Virus record (IMG/VR): IMGVR_UViG_3300009146_000027
Coordinates: 1 to 36,472 of that record
Reading direction: 5' to 3' (one strand)
DNA: 36,472 bases
Origin: a virus
This document shows, piece after piece, positions 1-9,562 of the stretch. Position 1 is the first letter of the stretch. Each line of letters begins with the position of its first letter. Both the position numbers and the translations under genes were made by a program. The notes below the pieces were generated by a model. The model was not told where the DNA came from, searched no databases, and saw nothing but the letters and a program-made list of their open reading frames with translations.

Positions 1-815
1 GTTGCAGCATAAGTTAGACTCATTGATTCTAACATAGAAAGTAACGTTATAGTTTGATTAGCTGAAGTAATAATAATGTTATTCCAGAATACATTAGTAG
101 TTTCTAATGTTGGTGAATTATTTAAATACAATGTATTACTATTAGTCGTTGTATCTAATGTACCATTAACAGTTAAAGTTCCTGTACCATAGTTCACATT
201 TACACCTAATACAACATCACTTTCAATGGTTAGATTATTATTAAGAATTGATGTTGCACTTCCTGTCCATGAAGTACCTACCATTATTATATTGGTAGTT
301 CCAGTAACATTACCACTTAATATACTCAACTGATTTGTATAAATAGTACTTCCATTCAATGCTGTAGTTGTACTATTAGCAACAAGATTATTGACACTCC
401 AATTATCAGCTAATGTTTTTACTACTGTTGTTGCTCCACCAGCAAGGTTTAAGCTGTTAGGCCATACCCTACCATTGGAAGTCATTGTACCACTTGCACC
501 TAATACATTTAATGCACCTGTTCCAGAAATAGTATAGTTATTATGTAGTGTTATATTGCTTGTAAATGAAAGTGTTCCTGTATGAACCATAGCACCAGTA
601 AATCCTGATGTATATGTTAATGATAAGATAGTTATAGCTGTACTTATTGTGCTAGTTCCATTAGCACTTGCTCCTACTCCATTAAAGATTACATTATCTG
701 CTGTTGTTGGCACACTTGCATTATTAGAACCACCTGAAGTAGCACTCCAATTAGTGCTACCAGTTGCATTCCAGTTCGTGCTAGAACCACCTCCTACCCA
801 GTATCTATCTGCCAT
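1..815 (-). CDS. Phage appendage/structural protein, beta-solenoid-like, partial (C-terminus outside window)
   Basis: The frame starts with ATG at 815 and is open to the window edge (271 codons seen). It begins MADRYWVGGGSS and continues as Gly/Thr/Asn/Ser-rich sequence with short alternating beta-strand units, typical of a beta-solenoid or beta-helix appendage protein. The RYWVGG opening is a recurrent N-terminus of phage structural proteins as I remember them. It is a clear paralogue of the gene just upstream in transcription (818-2029): both share the opening, a TADNVIF-type segment, an SNG-(R/K)-(V/I)-W segment and an N-(V/I)-x-WNNI segment in the same order. Only 2 nt separate the two genes. 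Role in fibre or receptor binding is inferred from composition and position. Confidence 0.75.
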   Translation of the reverse strand, partial: MADRYWVGGGSSTNWNATGSTNWSATSGGSNNASVPTTADNVIFNGVGASANGTSTISTAITILSLTYTSGFTGAMVHTGTLSFTSNITLHNNYTISGTGALNVLGASGTMTSNGRVWPNSLNLAGGATTVVKTLADNWSVNNLVANSTTTALNGSTIYTNQLSILSGNVTGTTNIIMVGTSWTGSATSILNNNLTIESDVVLGVNVNYGTGTLTVNGTLDTTTNSNTLYLNNSPTLETTNVFWNNIIITSANQTITLLSMLESMSLTYAA

Positions 816-817
816 AA

Positions 818-2029
818 TTAAAAAAGTGCTGCTACTGGTTTAAAATCACTATATCTATTTACATTAATACAATCTGTTACCGTTCCATTCCATGTATTGA
901 TACTTCTACTATAAAATCCCGGTATTGATATAGATGTTGTATCAGCATCTATTCTAGTAAAATTAGCCATCACATCACATATAGTTACATTGCCAGCCCA
1001 TCCTATATGATTAAAAAATATCTTTGCTTTTATACTTGCACTACTTGAAGTTACAGTTATATTTGAACCTAACCTACATTGGCATATTGACATAGATTCC
1101 CATATCTCATATTGTACAGCAGCTTGTAATGTTACTGTTTGTGCTGATGCTGAATTACAATTCAATGAATTAATATCAAATCCAGCAGTACCAGCAAAAA
1201 CAACACTAACTGTACCCATTGTTATTGATTCACCCCTCAATACAGATAATAAGGTCAATGTTCCTGAACCATTTACAGTTATATTATTCCAGACAACAGT
1301 AGGCCCAGTATCAAATGTAGCACCCGCAGTAATTAAATTAACTGCTGTTACTGTTATCGTTCCTGATACATAGGTTAATGTTCCTGTGTTATATGTTACA
1401 TTACCACCACCACCACCTATGGTAATATTACCATTTAACCACATATTATTATATATAATATGGGTAGTTGCAGTTTGCCATGTACCTCCTTGTAAGTCTA
1501 AAAGTGTAGTTCCTTGTATATGACCATTAGTATTACTAATGCCATTTTTCATAACAAGAGTATTACCATTCATGGTATTAGTACCTGTACCAACAGTAAC
1601 TAATCCATTAACAGTCCAATTATCTATTAAATTCTTTGTACCACCACCTGAAATAGTCATACCAGCAGTCCATATCTTACCATTTGAAACTAAGTTCGTA
1701 GTTCCTGCACCTGTAAGAGTTAATGTTCCGAATGTACCCGTATAAGTAGCAGTTGCACTTAAAGTAACTGGATTACCTGTTACTGTTAATGGTTGATTAG
1801 CTTGAAGTGTACCACTAAATCCAGTTTGATTTATTGATATAATAGTAAAGGCAACATTGATATTACTACTTCCATTAGCATTTGCACCCACACCATCAAA
1901 TATTACGGTATCAGCACTTGTTGGAATAGCTGCATTATTAGCACCACCAGAAGATAATGACCAATTGGTATTGCCCGTTGCATTCCAGTTAACACTACTG
2001 CCACCACCTACCCAATACTTATTAGCCAT
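818..2029 (-). CDS. Phage appendage/structural protein, paralogue of the following gene
   Basis: 403 residues beginning MANKYWVGGGSS, with TSADTVIFDGVG near residues 37-48. The middle is Thr/Gly/Asn-rich beta-strand repeats; the C-terminal ~100 residues are different, containing several Cys (SICQCRLGS) and a folded-looking domain. Start ATG overlaps the stop of the upstream gene by one base (TAATG), so the genes are translationally coupled. The tandem copy at 1-815 aligns along most of the visible length, indicating gene duplication with divergence. Likely an exposed virion appendage; exact role unknown. Confidence 0.8.
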   Translation of the reverse strand: MANKYWVGGGSSVNWNATGNTNWSLSSGGANNAAIPTSADTVIFDGVGANANGSSNINVAFTIISINQTGFSGTLQANQPLTVTGNPVTLSATATYTGTFGTLTLTGAGTTNLVSNGKIWTAGMTISGGGTKNLIDNWTVNGLVTVGTGTNTMNGNTLVMKNGISNTNGHIQGTTLLDLQGGTWQTATTHIIYNNMWLNGNITIGGGGGNVTYNTGTLTYVSGTITVTAVNLITAGATFDTGPTVVWNNITVNGSGTLTLLSVLRGESITMGTVSVVFAGTAGFDINSLNCNSASAQTVTLQAAVQYEIWESMSICQCRLGSNITVTSSSASIKAKIFFNHIGWAGNVTICDVMANFTRIDADTTSISIPGFYSRSINTWNGTVTDCINVNRYSDFKPVAALF

Positions 2030-3660
2030 TAGGTCTTAGTTAAAAAGATTGTTACTGTTACTCTTGTTACTATTCCTGCTGATACAGCTATGAATTCTAA
2101 TCTACTATTTGCTGATATAGCTGATGTTGTCCATCCTGATATTGCTGCTGTATTACTTTGCGCACTACTTAATGTAGGTTTATTACCTGCACCTATAATA
2201 GATGATGCACCTACTTTAACATCAAATACAGCATTACCAGTTAAATCTGCTATAATATCCCATCCAGTTACAGTACAGGCATATGGTACTAGTGCATAAC
2301 CATAACTAGTATTAGATGCAATGATAACTGAACCCATTCCATCAACTGTAACTCCTTTGGTATCTTTCTTTAAGTTAGGGTCAAGTAACCATGATGAACC
2401 TGAACCAGATACTATTACATCACCTTTATCACCATCAGTTACTCCTGCACCACCAGTTCCTTCTCCATTCTTATTAACAAATACAAATGTACATTTCTGT
2501 CCATTTACTATACCACCAGTACCATGTTGAATATGAGTAATAGGAATCTTCCACCATCCACCCATATCTACAAGAAGTCCTGTTATATCAAACTGCACAA
2601 ATCTTGTCGCATCATTGGATTGTTGAATATGTAATAGCCAACTTCCTTCTACTTCTGCAAACATAGCAGATACATCCATTGCTATATCATATGTCACATC
2701 ATCTATATAAACAAAGGTCATTGCTCCAAAATCAACAGTATTGTTTAATCTGAACTTACCAATACCGGGGTCAGCAGCAGTAGTAACATTATCAAATGCC
2801 CATGCAAAGACTTCAGTTTGTCCTCCATCTATACCAGCTTCACCTTGCGGGCCTTGCTCACCTTGTTCACCTTGCTCTCCCGGTGGCCCCGGTAATCCCG
2901 GTATTCCTTGAATACCTTGCTCACCCTGCTCACCTTGAATGCCTTGGTCACCTGGAATTCCTTGTTCACCAGTTTCACCTTTCATTGATGCTAACCATTC
3001 TTCCTCTGTTCCAACAAAGCCATTATCAAGTGCTGTTTCATATGCTGACTTACCTTCTTCACCTTGAATACCTTGTTCTCCTTGAGGGCCAGTATCTCCA
3101 GTATCACCTTTATCTCCCTTTTCACCTTTTGCTCCTCTAACAATTATACCTAATATACAAAGGTTATCACCTATCAAATCACCAGAACCTTCCAAATATG
3201 AAAGACCTATTGTAATATAATCACCATTGTCTACTGCATCAGTTACTATATTATATCTTGCATAAATAGTTGAATCATCTTTATCTTGAACATAAAATAT
3301 ATTACCTACATCACCAATTAACAAAAGTGGTTTTCTATCAGTATTATCTGCATCAAGTTTATTAATCCATACTACTGTTGATGTTTCTGCATCTATATTA
3401 TTACTCCTAAATGTTCCTGCTATTGGTGGTGCTTCTTGAATATCAATATATAAATATTCAAATAGACTTATACTTCCTCCCGGTTCACCTACAAGTGATA
3501 AAAGCCATTCTTCTTCAGTACCTACGAAGCCATTATCTACTGCAACTTCATATGCACTATCACCTTCATTAGAACCTGTAGGTATTACAATTGTAGAAGA
3601 ACAACTACAATTCTTATCTAGTGATTTCTTTATTTTTTTATAATCAGGTACTATCTTCAT
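2029..3660 (-). CDS. Collagen-like tail/appendage protein with two SAYE-EEEW modules
   Basis: 543 residues. Residues 35-53 read SAYEVAVDNGFVGTEEEWL; a near copy follows at about 205-223. This module is common in phage and surface fibre proteins next to collagen repeats. Gly-X-Y repeats run from residue 176 to about 203 and again from about 227 to 280 (units such as GEQGIQ, GEKGDK, GLPGPP), predicting a trimeric triple helix. An N-terminal beta domain of about 110 residues lies before the first collagen segment, and a C-terminal ~250-residue beta-rich domain follows the second. Few bases separate it from 3671-4855, and it overlaps 818-2029 by one base, so all belong to one operon. Function as a trimeric fibre is inferred. 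Confidence 0.85.
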   Translation of the reverse strand: MKIVPDYKKIKKSLDKNCSCSSTIVIPTGSNEGDSAYEVAVDNGFVGTEEEWLLSLVGEPGGSISLFEYLYIDIQEAPPIAGTFRSNNIDAETSTVVWINKLDADNTDRKPLLLIGDVGNIFYVQDKDDSTIYARYNIVTDAVDNGDYITIGLSYLEGSGDLIGDNLCILGIIVRGAKGEKGDKGDTGDTGPQGEQGIQGEEGKSAYETALDNGFVGTEEEWLASMKGETGEQGIPGDQGIQGEQGEQGIQGIPGLPGPPGEQGEQGEQGPQGEAGIDGGQTEVFAWAFDNVTTAADPGIGKFRLNNTVDFGAMTFVYIDDVTYDIAMDVSAMFAEVEGSWLLHIQQSNDATRFVQFDITGLLVDMGGWWKIPITHIQHGTGGIVNGQKCTFVFVNKNGEGTGGAGVTDGDKGDVIVSGSGSSWLLDPNLKKDTKGVTVDGMGSVIIASNTSYGYALVPYACTVTGWDIIADLTGNAVFDVKVGASSIIGAGNKPTLSSAQSNTAAISGWTTSAISANSRLEFIAVSAGIVTRVTVTIFLTKT

Positions 3661-3670
3661 AGTTTAAGTA

Positions 3671-4855
3671 TTAGCCAACAGCAGCTATTCCAATTATGTC
3701 TATAGTGTAGTTTGGCATTGCAAAAGTATGACTTAAAGTTGCATGTGCGCCTCCTGCATTAAATAAGATATTAGCATGATTTGCACTCTCTCTAACAAGT
3801 AATGAGAACTGTGTTCCGGGTTCACCAGAGTATACTACACTAGCAACAATAGTAGAACCTACAGCAGCAGAGAATGAACCTGCTGCATAACCACCAACAG
3901 TATTATTAACTGTTCCAACTCCATTTACAGTAATTACTAACTTACCATAAGTATTTGATGCAGCAGAAAGTCTATCCATACTCCAATTAGCAGTTACCAT
4001 TGCTACACTTGTATATGTTAATACTAAGTCACCATTCATTCCTGACCATTGCATAGTATATGTTCCAGCACCAGTTGGAGTTGCACTAGTACCATTACAA
4101 GAACCAGTTACTATAGCAGTTCCATTAGTTACCATTAACTTCACATTAGCATCAACAGCAGGTAAGAATGAACTTGTATTGTTTATTATACCTGTAAGTG
4201 GATATGGCCCATCATATATTAAATCAACTGGTGTAGTATTATTTTGACCTATATATAATTTAACATTGGTTGCGGTATTACCATTAGTATGTTGAATTGA
4301 ATAATGGTTATTACTAGGTTCAGTTAACTTAGTAAATGTACATTCTTTAGTATAAGTACTAGGGTCAACTTCAGATATTACTTTTATTGTATAAGTAGTA
4401 TTACCAGTTAATCCACTAAATATACCAGTTATAGGTGTAGAAAAAGGTGGTGTCTTAATTTGTTCTGTAGCTACTTCAGTACCACCTGCATTAAGTATCT
4501 TAATTGTATACTTATTAATATCTCCACCTAAATGACTGAATTGATAAGCAATTGTAGTATCTGTTGCTGTAGCTGAAAATACTATAGCACAAGTCATTAC
4601 AATGGTTTCATTTTCCATAAATGGCCTATCTTCTTCATCTGCACATAATGAAGTTACTCTATAACTCCATAATTTATTATAATAAGCAGGTTCAGTTATA
4701 GCATTATCAATAAATTCATAATTTGCTTCTCCTGATGCTACAGGTGTAAATTCTACATATTCACTAGGATTAGATTGGCGATAACGTATCACCTGATAGA
4801 AAGGTGGTGCATTTACTGCTTCATCCCATTTTATCTTTACAATAGGTATAGCCAT
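3671..4855 (-). CDS. Structural protein with fibronectin type III / Ig-like domains
   Basis: 394 residues, beta-rich. The N-terminal region has an FN3-like pattern (an IKW start, a YRVTSLCA strand near residues 65-72, then a GLTGNTTYTIKV strand typical of FN3 strands E-F near 147-158). The C-terminal half is Thr/Ser/Asn-rich with repeated short strands and resembles a further Ig-like or beta-sandwich domain. Such domains decorate phage heads and tails and often bind carbohydrate. Separated from neighbours by about 11 nt on each side. No close family recognised. Confidence 0.75.
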   Translation of the reverse strand: MAIPIVKIKWDEAVNAPPFYQVIRYRQSNPSEYVEFTPVASGEANYEFIDNAITEPAYYNKLWSYRVTSLCADEEDRPFMENETIVMTCAIVFSATATDTTIAYQFSHLGGDINKYTIKILNAGGTEVATEQIKTPPFSTPITGIFSGLTGNTTYTIKVISEVDPSTYTKECTFTKLTEPSNNHYSIQHTNGNTATNVKLYIGQNNTTPVDLIYDGPYPLTGIINNTSSFLPAVDANVKLMVTNGTAIVTGSCNGTSATPTGAGTYTMQWSGMNGDLVLTYTSVAMVTANWSMDRLSAASNTYGKLVITVNGVGTVNNTVGGYAAGSFSAAVGSTIVASVVYSGEPGTQFSLLVRESANHANILFNAGGAHATLSHTFAMPNYTIDIIGIAAVG

Positions 4856-4866
4856 TTAATCTTAAT

Positions 4867-5685
4867 TTAAGTAACTTCAATAACTACGTTCTGTGCTGCT
4901 GTACACAATACAATAACTGGTTCATCTACAGTTATATCTACATTACAAACAGTAGCACTACTAGAATAGGTAGCTTTAATAGGTATTGCTTTAATACCTG
5001 ATGGTTCAGTACCATCGTATTCTATTGGGAATGTAGCATTACCATTACCGGGAGTTACCGGGAATGAAGATAGAGAACCACTAAATCCATGTACATTAGT
5101 ATCAATTTCAACTGCTAGATTTCCATATCCAGTAATAGTATAAGGAACTACAATAGTTCCACTACTAGGTTCACCAGCAATAAATGTTCCAACATAAAGC
5201 GTACTAGGACAATCTATTACTACTGTAAATTCAATTGGAACAAAGTTGATTGTAATATTTCCATAAGCAAAACATCTTGTCTTATCAGTAAGTTTGACAA
5301 AGACTTCTGTTTCAAATTCCGCATCCTGTACTCTATTTAATATGATATAGTTCTGCGTTTCTTCTACTAGTTCGTAGATACTTTCATCATATATCCATTC
5401 AACTGTATATGGTTCAACTCCATTATGAGCAGAAGGTATGATTACTTTAATCTTATAATAATCAATATCCTGTTTAGTTAATGCTGCAATATAGAAGTTG
5501 CACACCTTGTAAAGAATATCATCATCACATGGTTCAGGAGTATTGCAATCACTAGGAACAATACAACTGCTATTTGCTATGTATGTATTTATTAGTGGCT
5601 TAGGACTTAATTTACCCGTTTTTATACCATATCGTTTACGATTGATATAACCACTAATATATTGTAGTATTGATTTATTAGACAC
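4867..5685 (-). CDS. Structural protein with Ig-like beta domain, GTG start
   Basis: 272 residues; the start is GTG at 5685, overlapping the end of the upstream gene by 8 nt, which supports coupling. The N-terminal ~35 residues are basic (SGYINRKRYGIKTGK); the rest is beta-rich with a Cys-containing patch (CIVPSDCNTPEPCDDD near residues 41-56) and at least one Ig/FN-like domain toward the C-terminus. Continues the appendage gene cluster. No specific function recognised. Confidence 0.7.
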   Translation of the reverse strand: MSNKSILQYISGYINRKRYGIKTGKLSPKPLINTYIANSSCIVPSDCNTPEPCDDDILYKVCNFYIAALTKQDIDYYKIKVIIPSAHNGVEPYTVEWIYDESIYELVEETQNYIILNRVQDAEFETEVFVKLTDKTRCFAYGNITINFVPIEFTVVIDCPSTLYVGTFIAGEPSSGTIVVPYTITGYGNLAVEIDTNVHGFSGSLSSFPVTPGNGNATFPIEYDGTEPSGIKAIPIKATYSSSATVCNVDITVDEPVIVLCTAAQNVVIEVT

Positions 5686-6649
5686 AATTACAATTTTGTA
5701 AGGTTGGTTCTAACCAAGTTAAAAGTCTTTTATATAACATGCATAGTTCATCACACCCACATGCACAATTTGAACCTATTGTTAATCCATAATGTGCCAT
5801 AAGTATCTCTACTTGTTCATCTTCAGTTAACAAAGGTAACTGTTCAAACACATCACATTTAGTATGGCAATCAAGGAAGAAACATTGACTTTCTATAATT
5901 TGTGTACCAGAAACCTTAATAATTATAACTGTTACTTTATATACTCCATCAGGAAACTTTAATGCATTCATGATTTCAGGACTTAATGAAAGAGCAACAT
6001 TTGTTAATATGCTATTCTTTCCTGAATACATAAAGTAAAAAGGTTGCATGATAGGTACTCCATCAAACTGATAATCAAGGAATATTGGAACTATGTTTTC
6101 AGGGAATCCTTCTAAACCATAAATAAAAGAATCTTCTTTAGTTACACTATCGCAAGTACCAACAACTTCATTTTCAACAGGAACTTCACTAACATCACTT
6201 ACATCGCTAACATCAGAAACATCACTTACATCACTAAGGTCACTTAGATCACTAACGTCACTTATATCACTTTCATCAACAGTATCTTCTGAAGAAGGAA
6301 AGTTAGCATTGATATAATCATTAATCATTGCTGTTATATCATCAAGATCAGCACATTCTAATACTGCAACAAAGTTTTCATCAAAGGTAATACTGAATAC
6401 TTCGCCAGTATCAAAGTTCTTTAAATATATACCTTTAACAACAGCGTGTCTTTCACCATTAGGTTTTAATATATCAACATTCCATACTTTATTCGGAGTT
6501 ATAACAAGAGTATCTTCGTATATTTGAGGACAACAGTTATATTGAAGTTTAATATCTATCTGAACATATTCAGATGGATTATTAATTACATCAGTTAAGT
6601 TATCAGATGTTGCTAATATATTCTTAGACTGGTAGGCTTGTAGAATCAT
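5678..6649 (-). CDS. Structural protein with (S-D-V/L/I) repeat linker
   Basis: 323 residues. An N-terminal beta-rich domain (residues 1 to about 118) and a Cys-rich C-terminal domain (TKCDVFEQLP, NCACGCDEL, LQNCNC) are joined by a low-complexity acidic linker of about ten SD(V/L/I) triplets around residues 124-155. The linker is coded by an imperfect 9-bp tandem repeat at about 6186-6285 and should be flexible and prone to copy-number slippage. A terminator-like hairpin lies 20 nt upstream of the start, so the gene may be expressed at a lower or different level from the gene before it. Likely virion component; family not recognised. Confidence 0.75.
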   Translation of the reverse strand: MILQAYQSKNILATSDNLTDVINNPSEYVQIDIKLQYNCCPQIYEDTLVITPNKVWNVDILKPNGERHAVVKGIYLKNFDTGEVFSITFDENFVAVLECADLDDITAMINDYINANFPSSEDTVDESDISDVSDLSDLSDVSDVSDVSDVSDVSEVPVENEVVGTCDSVTKEDSFIYGLEGFPENIVPIFLDYQFDGVPIMQPFYFMYSGKNSILTNVALSLSPEIMNALKFPDGVYKVTVIIIKVSGTQIIESQCFFLDCHTKCDVFEQLPLLTEDEQVEILMAHYGLTIGSNCACGCDELCMLYKRLLTWLEPTLQNCNCV

Positions 6650-6668
6650 TTTTCTTATTTTAAATATT

Positions 6669-6699
6669 AAAAAAGGGAAGAATAGAAATTCCCCCCTTT
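6669..6699 (-). terminator. Rho-independent-type terminator after the Cys-rich structural gene
   Basis: On the minus strand GGGAA (93-89) pairs with TTCCC (79-75), with an alternative outer AAAGGG/CCCTTT pairing, followed directly by six T. It follows the stop of 6744-7949 and precedes the start at 6649 by about 20 nt. A second small hairpin (GTAGA-GTAT-TCTAC, 6706-6719) precedes it. Confidence 0.6.
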
Positions 6700-6743
6700 A
6701 GTTAAGTAGAGTATTCTACAAAACACAACTAGATTATAATAAT

Positions 6744-7949
6744 TTAAGCTATTCCATCCAAAGCATAAGAAGCATTACTCTTATGAGGCGTTAAGGCATC
6801 TGCTGCCATTACCTGTGTACAAGCAGGACATGCTGCAAGATCATCTGCAAGTGCATCACCACCAAATGCCTGATTTGTGATTGCATCAAGAATTGCAACA
6901 AGAGAGTTAATTGTAGCTGTCTCTCCGCAAGGTATTGCTACAATGCTATCGGTATTAGCTTCATAAGTTCTATCTTCTCTTGTTTCAACATGGTAGTTCA
7001 GGTTAATCATTACATACCTACCTGAATCAACAGCAAATGTTTCAATACCGGGTCTTTCAAGTCCAAACAAAGCAGATTGCCTGTAGATACCGGGAGAAGC
7101 ATTCCATCCACCTGCAAAGTATTCAAGTTGTTTTACATCGTAACCAGCACCTTCTTCATACAATAAATCCTGTATTGTTGTTACTTTACCATTACAGTTA
7201 AAGCCACCAATCAAGGAAGTGATTATCTTTGTTCCCCTTGGAAACTCATAACCAAGATTGATGCAGCAATAGTTCTGAAATTTTGTTGGATGCGTTGTTA
7301 CACGTATACCAAGACCCAAATCAGCATTAGCAACATCATCAACCCATGCCTGATAATCTTCCAATTCAACAACTTCAGGTGTTCCCGGTGTAGTTGTATA
7401 ATCAATCAATTCCGCAGTTAGTAATTGATCTGTATCTTTGTTGATTTCAAGAACAAGAAGATAAGCTGCTTCTGCTGCAAAGTTCTTACAGGTCATATCA
7501 CAACCTACACCGCAACAAGATGTGTAAACAGAGAAGGTTTTGGCAGGTGTATTAAAACCATACCTTGTCATTGCAGACTGATTTTCAAACCGGAACTTGA
7601 TTGAGTATTCAGTTTCACAGAATGCAAAGAAATCAGTTATATCAACAATCTGCTCCTGTGGTGGTGTATAACAACGTGATGTTACCAGCTTGATATTGTT
7701 CTTTTGAATTGCTTGACCTGCTGACTTTCGTATATCATTAATTACACCAGTTTTACCTGCACTAATACCAACAGCCAAATAAAGATTACGTGCTTTCAAT
7801 GCAGTTGTTGCATTAACAGCAAGATTGGTATCAGCATTATACACACCAATTTGACCTAACAGTAACGCAGAAATGCTACTGTCATTAGCTGCTACAGCTT
7901 GGTTACCAGATGTAACCAAAACCTGAAAAATGGCATTAGGACTTAACAT
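6744..7949 (-). CDS. Probable abundant virion protein, Cys-rich
   Basis: 401 residues, opening MLSPNAIFQVLVTSGNQAVA, then an ALLLGQIGVYN strand: this N-terminal pattern recurs in structural proteins of Bacteroidota phages. Conspicuous Cys clusters: TSCCGVGCDMTC around residues 143-154, YCCINLGY near 227-234 and CPACTQ near 376-381, suggesting disulfides or metal sites. Compared with neighbouring minus-strand genes it uses more C- and G-ending codons, as the capsid gene does, and is followed by its own terminator, both consistent with high late expression. Which structure it forms (head fibre, decoration, tail) cannot be told from sequence alone. Confidence 0.7.
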   Translation of the reverse strand: MLSPNAIFQVLVTSGNQAVAANDSSISALLLGQIGVYNADTNLAVNATTALKARNLYLAVGISAGKTGVINDIRKSAGQAIQKNNIKLVTSRCYTPPQEQIVDITDFFAFCETEYSIKFRFENQSAMTRYGFNTPAKTFSVYTSCCGVGCDMTCKNFAAEAAYLLVLEINKDTDQLLTAELIDYTTTPGTPEVVELEDYQAWVDDVANADLGLGIRVTTHPTKFQNYCCINLGYEFPRGTKIITSLIGGFNCNGKVTTIQDLLYEEGAGYDVKQLEYFAGGWNASPGIYRQSALFGLERPGIETFAVDSGRYVMINLNYHVETREDRTYEANTDSIVAIPCGETATINSLVAILDAITNQAFGGDALADDLAACPACTQVMAADALTPHKSNASYALDGIA

Positions 7950-7972
7950 GTTCTATAAATTTTATTGTTTTA

Positions 7973-8695
7973 TTAATCAGTGTTTTTTACCTTTTCCTGC
8001 TTTGATTGTTTGTCACCTTGAATATCTCCTATTGTTATTAGTACTGCTATATCAACTATATCTCTATGTACAGTACTAGGCAATTGACAATCCTGTGAAC
8101 CTGTTAATACTGTTGTCTTATCTGGTAACCTATATGTTCCTCCGGGAAAATCTTGTGCATTATGCATGAACAAAGACTTCTTATAATATCCTAAACAAAG
8201 CTTATCAACAACAAATGTTTCATCAGTATATACATGAATATCATTACCTACAAATAACAGATTGCAATCTTCCCATTCAAAACTTGAGTTATCAAAAGGA
8301 CTAGCTTCATCCCTATTACCATGTGCTTTACTTAATCCTCTTAATTTCCTTTTACATTCACCTTTACTTGCTAGAACATTGGACTTAACATAATAACGAT
8401 ATTCTATTGGTATCTGCGCTTTATATATTAAATCATTTATCTTAATAACTGGTAAACAAGTACCTTGTTCATCTATCTGTTCTATTACCAAGCTTCTTAA
8501 ATCATCCTTAATCCTTTGATTAACTTCAAATCCTAATATCTGATTTTGTCTTGGAAAAGCTACAGCTTTTACCAACATATCTTCTGCTTCGTTTAACTTC
8601 CAATCTATTTCAGGAACAAGTAAATTTCTATCCTTTTGACTATCAATCTTATTAAGCTTTTGCTTAAAGTCATAATGCATATCCCGAATAGTCAT
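7973..8695 (-). CDS. Conserved head-to-tail/ring-type structural protein
   Basis: 240 residues. The start TIRDMHYDFKQKLNKIDS followed by IDWKLNEAEDMLVKA is a pattern I recognise from proteins encoded shortly after the capsid gene in crAss-like and other Bacteroidota phages, where they are annotated as structural or connector components. The protein is mixed alpha/beta with an N-terminal helical region (1-85). Its C-terminus is charged and Gln/Lys-rich. Position two genes after the capsid gene supports a head-tail connector or ring role; this is inference. Confidence 0.65.
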   Translation of the reverse strand: MTIRDMHYDFKQKLNKIDSQKDRNLLVPEIDWKLNEAEDMLVKAVAFPRQNQILGFEVNQRIKDDLRSLVIEQIDEQGTCLPVIKINDLIYKAQIPIEYRYYVKSNVLASKGECKRKLRGLSKAHGNRDEASPFDNSSFEWEDCNLLFVGNDIHVYTDETFVVDKLCLGYYKKSLFMHNAQDFPGGTYRLPDKTTVLTGSQDCQLPSTVHRDIVDIAVLITIGDIQGDKQSKQEKVKNTD

Positions 8696-8702
8696 AAGAT
8701 AA

Positions 8703-9500
8703 TTAACTATTTAGCTGTTCTAATATCTTTCCTTTTATACTTTGATTTTCAGGATTCCTTAACCATTCTGCTGCATCTTCAACAGAATTAGCAATTACAT
8801 CACCCATCCATACTAAGTTAGAACCATCTTTTACTATTATCTGTCTGCTTATTGCTTCAAGTATTGTAGAACGTGAGAACCTTTCTGCTTTACTTGTGTT
8901 TATCTCCTTCCAAACATCATTAGGACTTTCACTTATAAATTCATCCAGTTCTACTTTAATAAAGCTTGGTGACTTTCCTCTAAGTGATTTTTTACCATCA
9001 CTTAATATCCATACCAAACTAATTCTTTCAGCATCATTCATTTCAGAAATCTTCTTATACACTTCCTCTTTACGTTCTATCTTTAATGCTCTTTCTTCTA
9101 CTTCTTCCTCTTCATCAAAGATAACGTGAGTTGCATAAGGCCAAGCACCATTGTCATATTCCTTCATGGAATTAGCAACATATTTACTTGCCTTTAGAAG
9201 TTTTACTAAAACATATTGCCTAGCATCCTTCGTATCAAAGATCATTGTGTTATTAGATAACACCATACTAAATCTCTTTTCTGACCATGTTGGATGCGGT
9301 TCATCATGTATGAACTTATTATCCAACGAAGTACCTAATAACCTTCCATAGTGAGTTTCTTCTTCAGGTGTTAGCCCTGTAGCATAACCTCCTATGTTTT
9401 CATCATATAATGCTTCTACTACTTTTGGTCTAGTAAAAGATTCCTTTTCCGTTTTCCCATGCCATTTCTTGACCGGGATTGGTCTTACTTCTACTTTCAT
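8703..9500 (-). CDS. Conserved capsid-proximal protein (crAss-like neighbourhood)
   Basis: 265 residues. Motifs VKKWHGK (10-16), ATGLTPEEE (40-48), a KLLKASKYVANSMKEY segment near 99-114 and ATHVIFDEEEEVEE match my memory of a conserved protein directly following the capsid gene in crAss-like phages. The C-terminal half is helical and charged. Start follows the leader AAAACACAACACAAT-ATG, and a 10-bp hairpin sits 28 nt upstream of it, separating it from the capsid gene. Function unproven; structural or assembly role inferred. Confidence 0.65.
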   Translation of the reverse strand: MKVEVRPIPVKKWHGKTEKESFTRPKVVEALYDENIGGYATGLTPEEETHYGRLLGTSLDNKFIHDEPHPTWSEKRFSMVLSNNTMIFDTKDARQYVLVKLLKASKYVANSMKEYDNGAWPYATHVIFDEEEEVEERALKIERKEEVYKKISEMNDAERISLVWILSDGKKSLRGKSPSFIKVELDEFISESPNDVWKEINTSKAERFSRSTILEAISRQIIVKDGSNLVWMGDVIANSVEDAAEWLRNPENQSIKGKILEQLNS

Positions 9501-9528
9501 ATTGTGTTGTGTTTTGTTCTACTAAAAT

Positions 9529-9556
9529 AGTGGAAGGAATATTTCATCCTTCCACT
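9529..9556 (-). terminator. Hairpin between capsid gene and next gene
   Basis: Perfect 10-bp stem AGTGGAAGGA / TCCTTCCACT with an 8-nt loop. On the minus strand it is followed by ATTTTAG rather than a strong T-run, so it is either a leaky terminator that favours capsid expression or an mRNA-processing/stability hairpin. It lies 7 nt after the capsid stop. Confidence 0.55.
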
Positions 9557-9562
9557 AAGTGC

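Noticed and set aside
2796-3140. 114-codon plus-strand frame with Leu/His/Pro repeats
   Set aside because: It is the complement of the Gly-X-Y coding repeats of the collagen-like gene; the collagen reading has clear periodicity.
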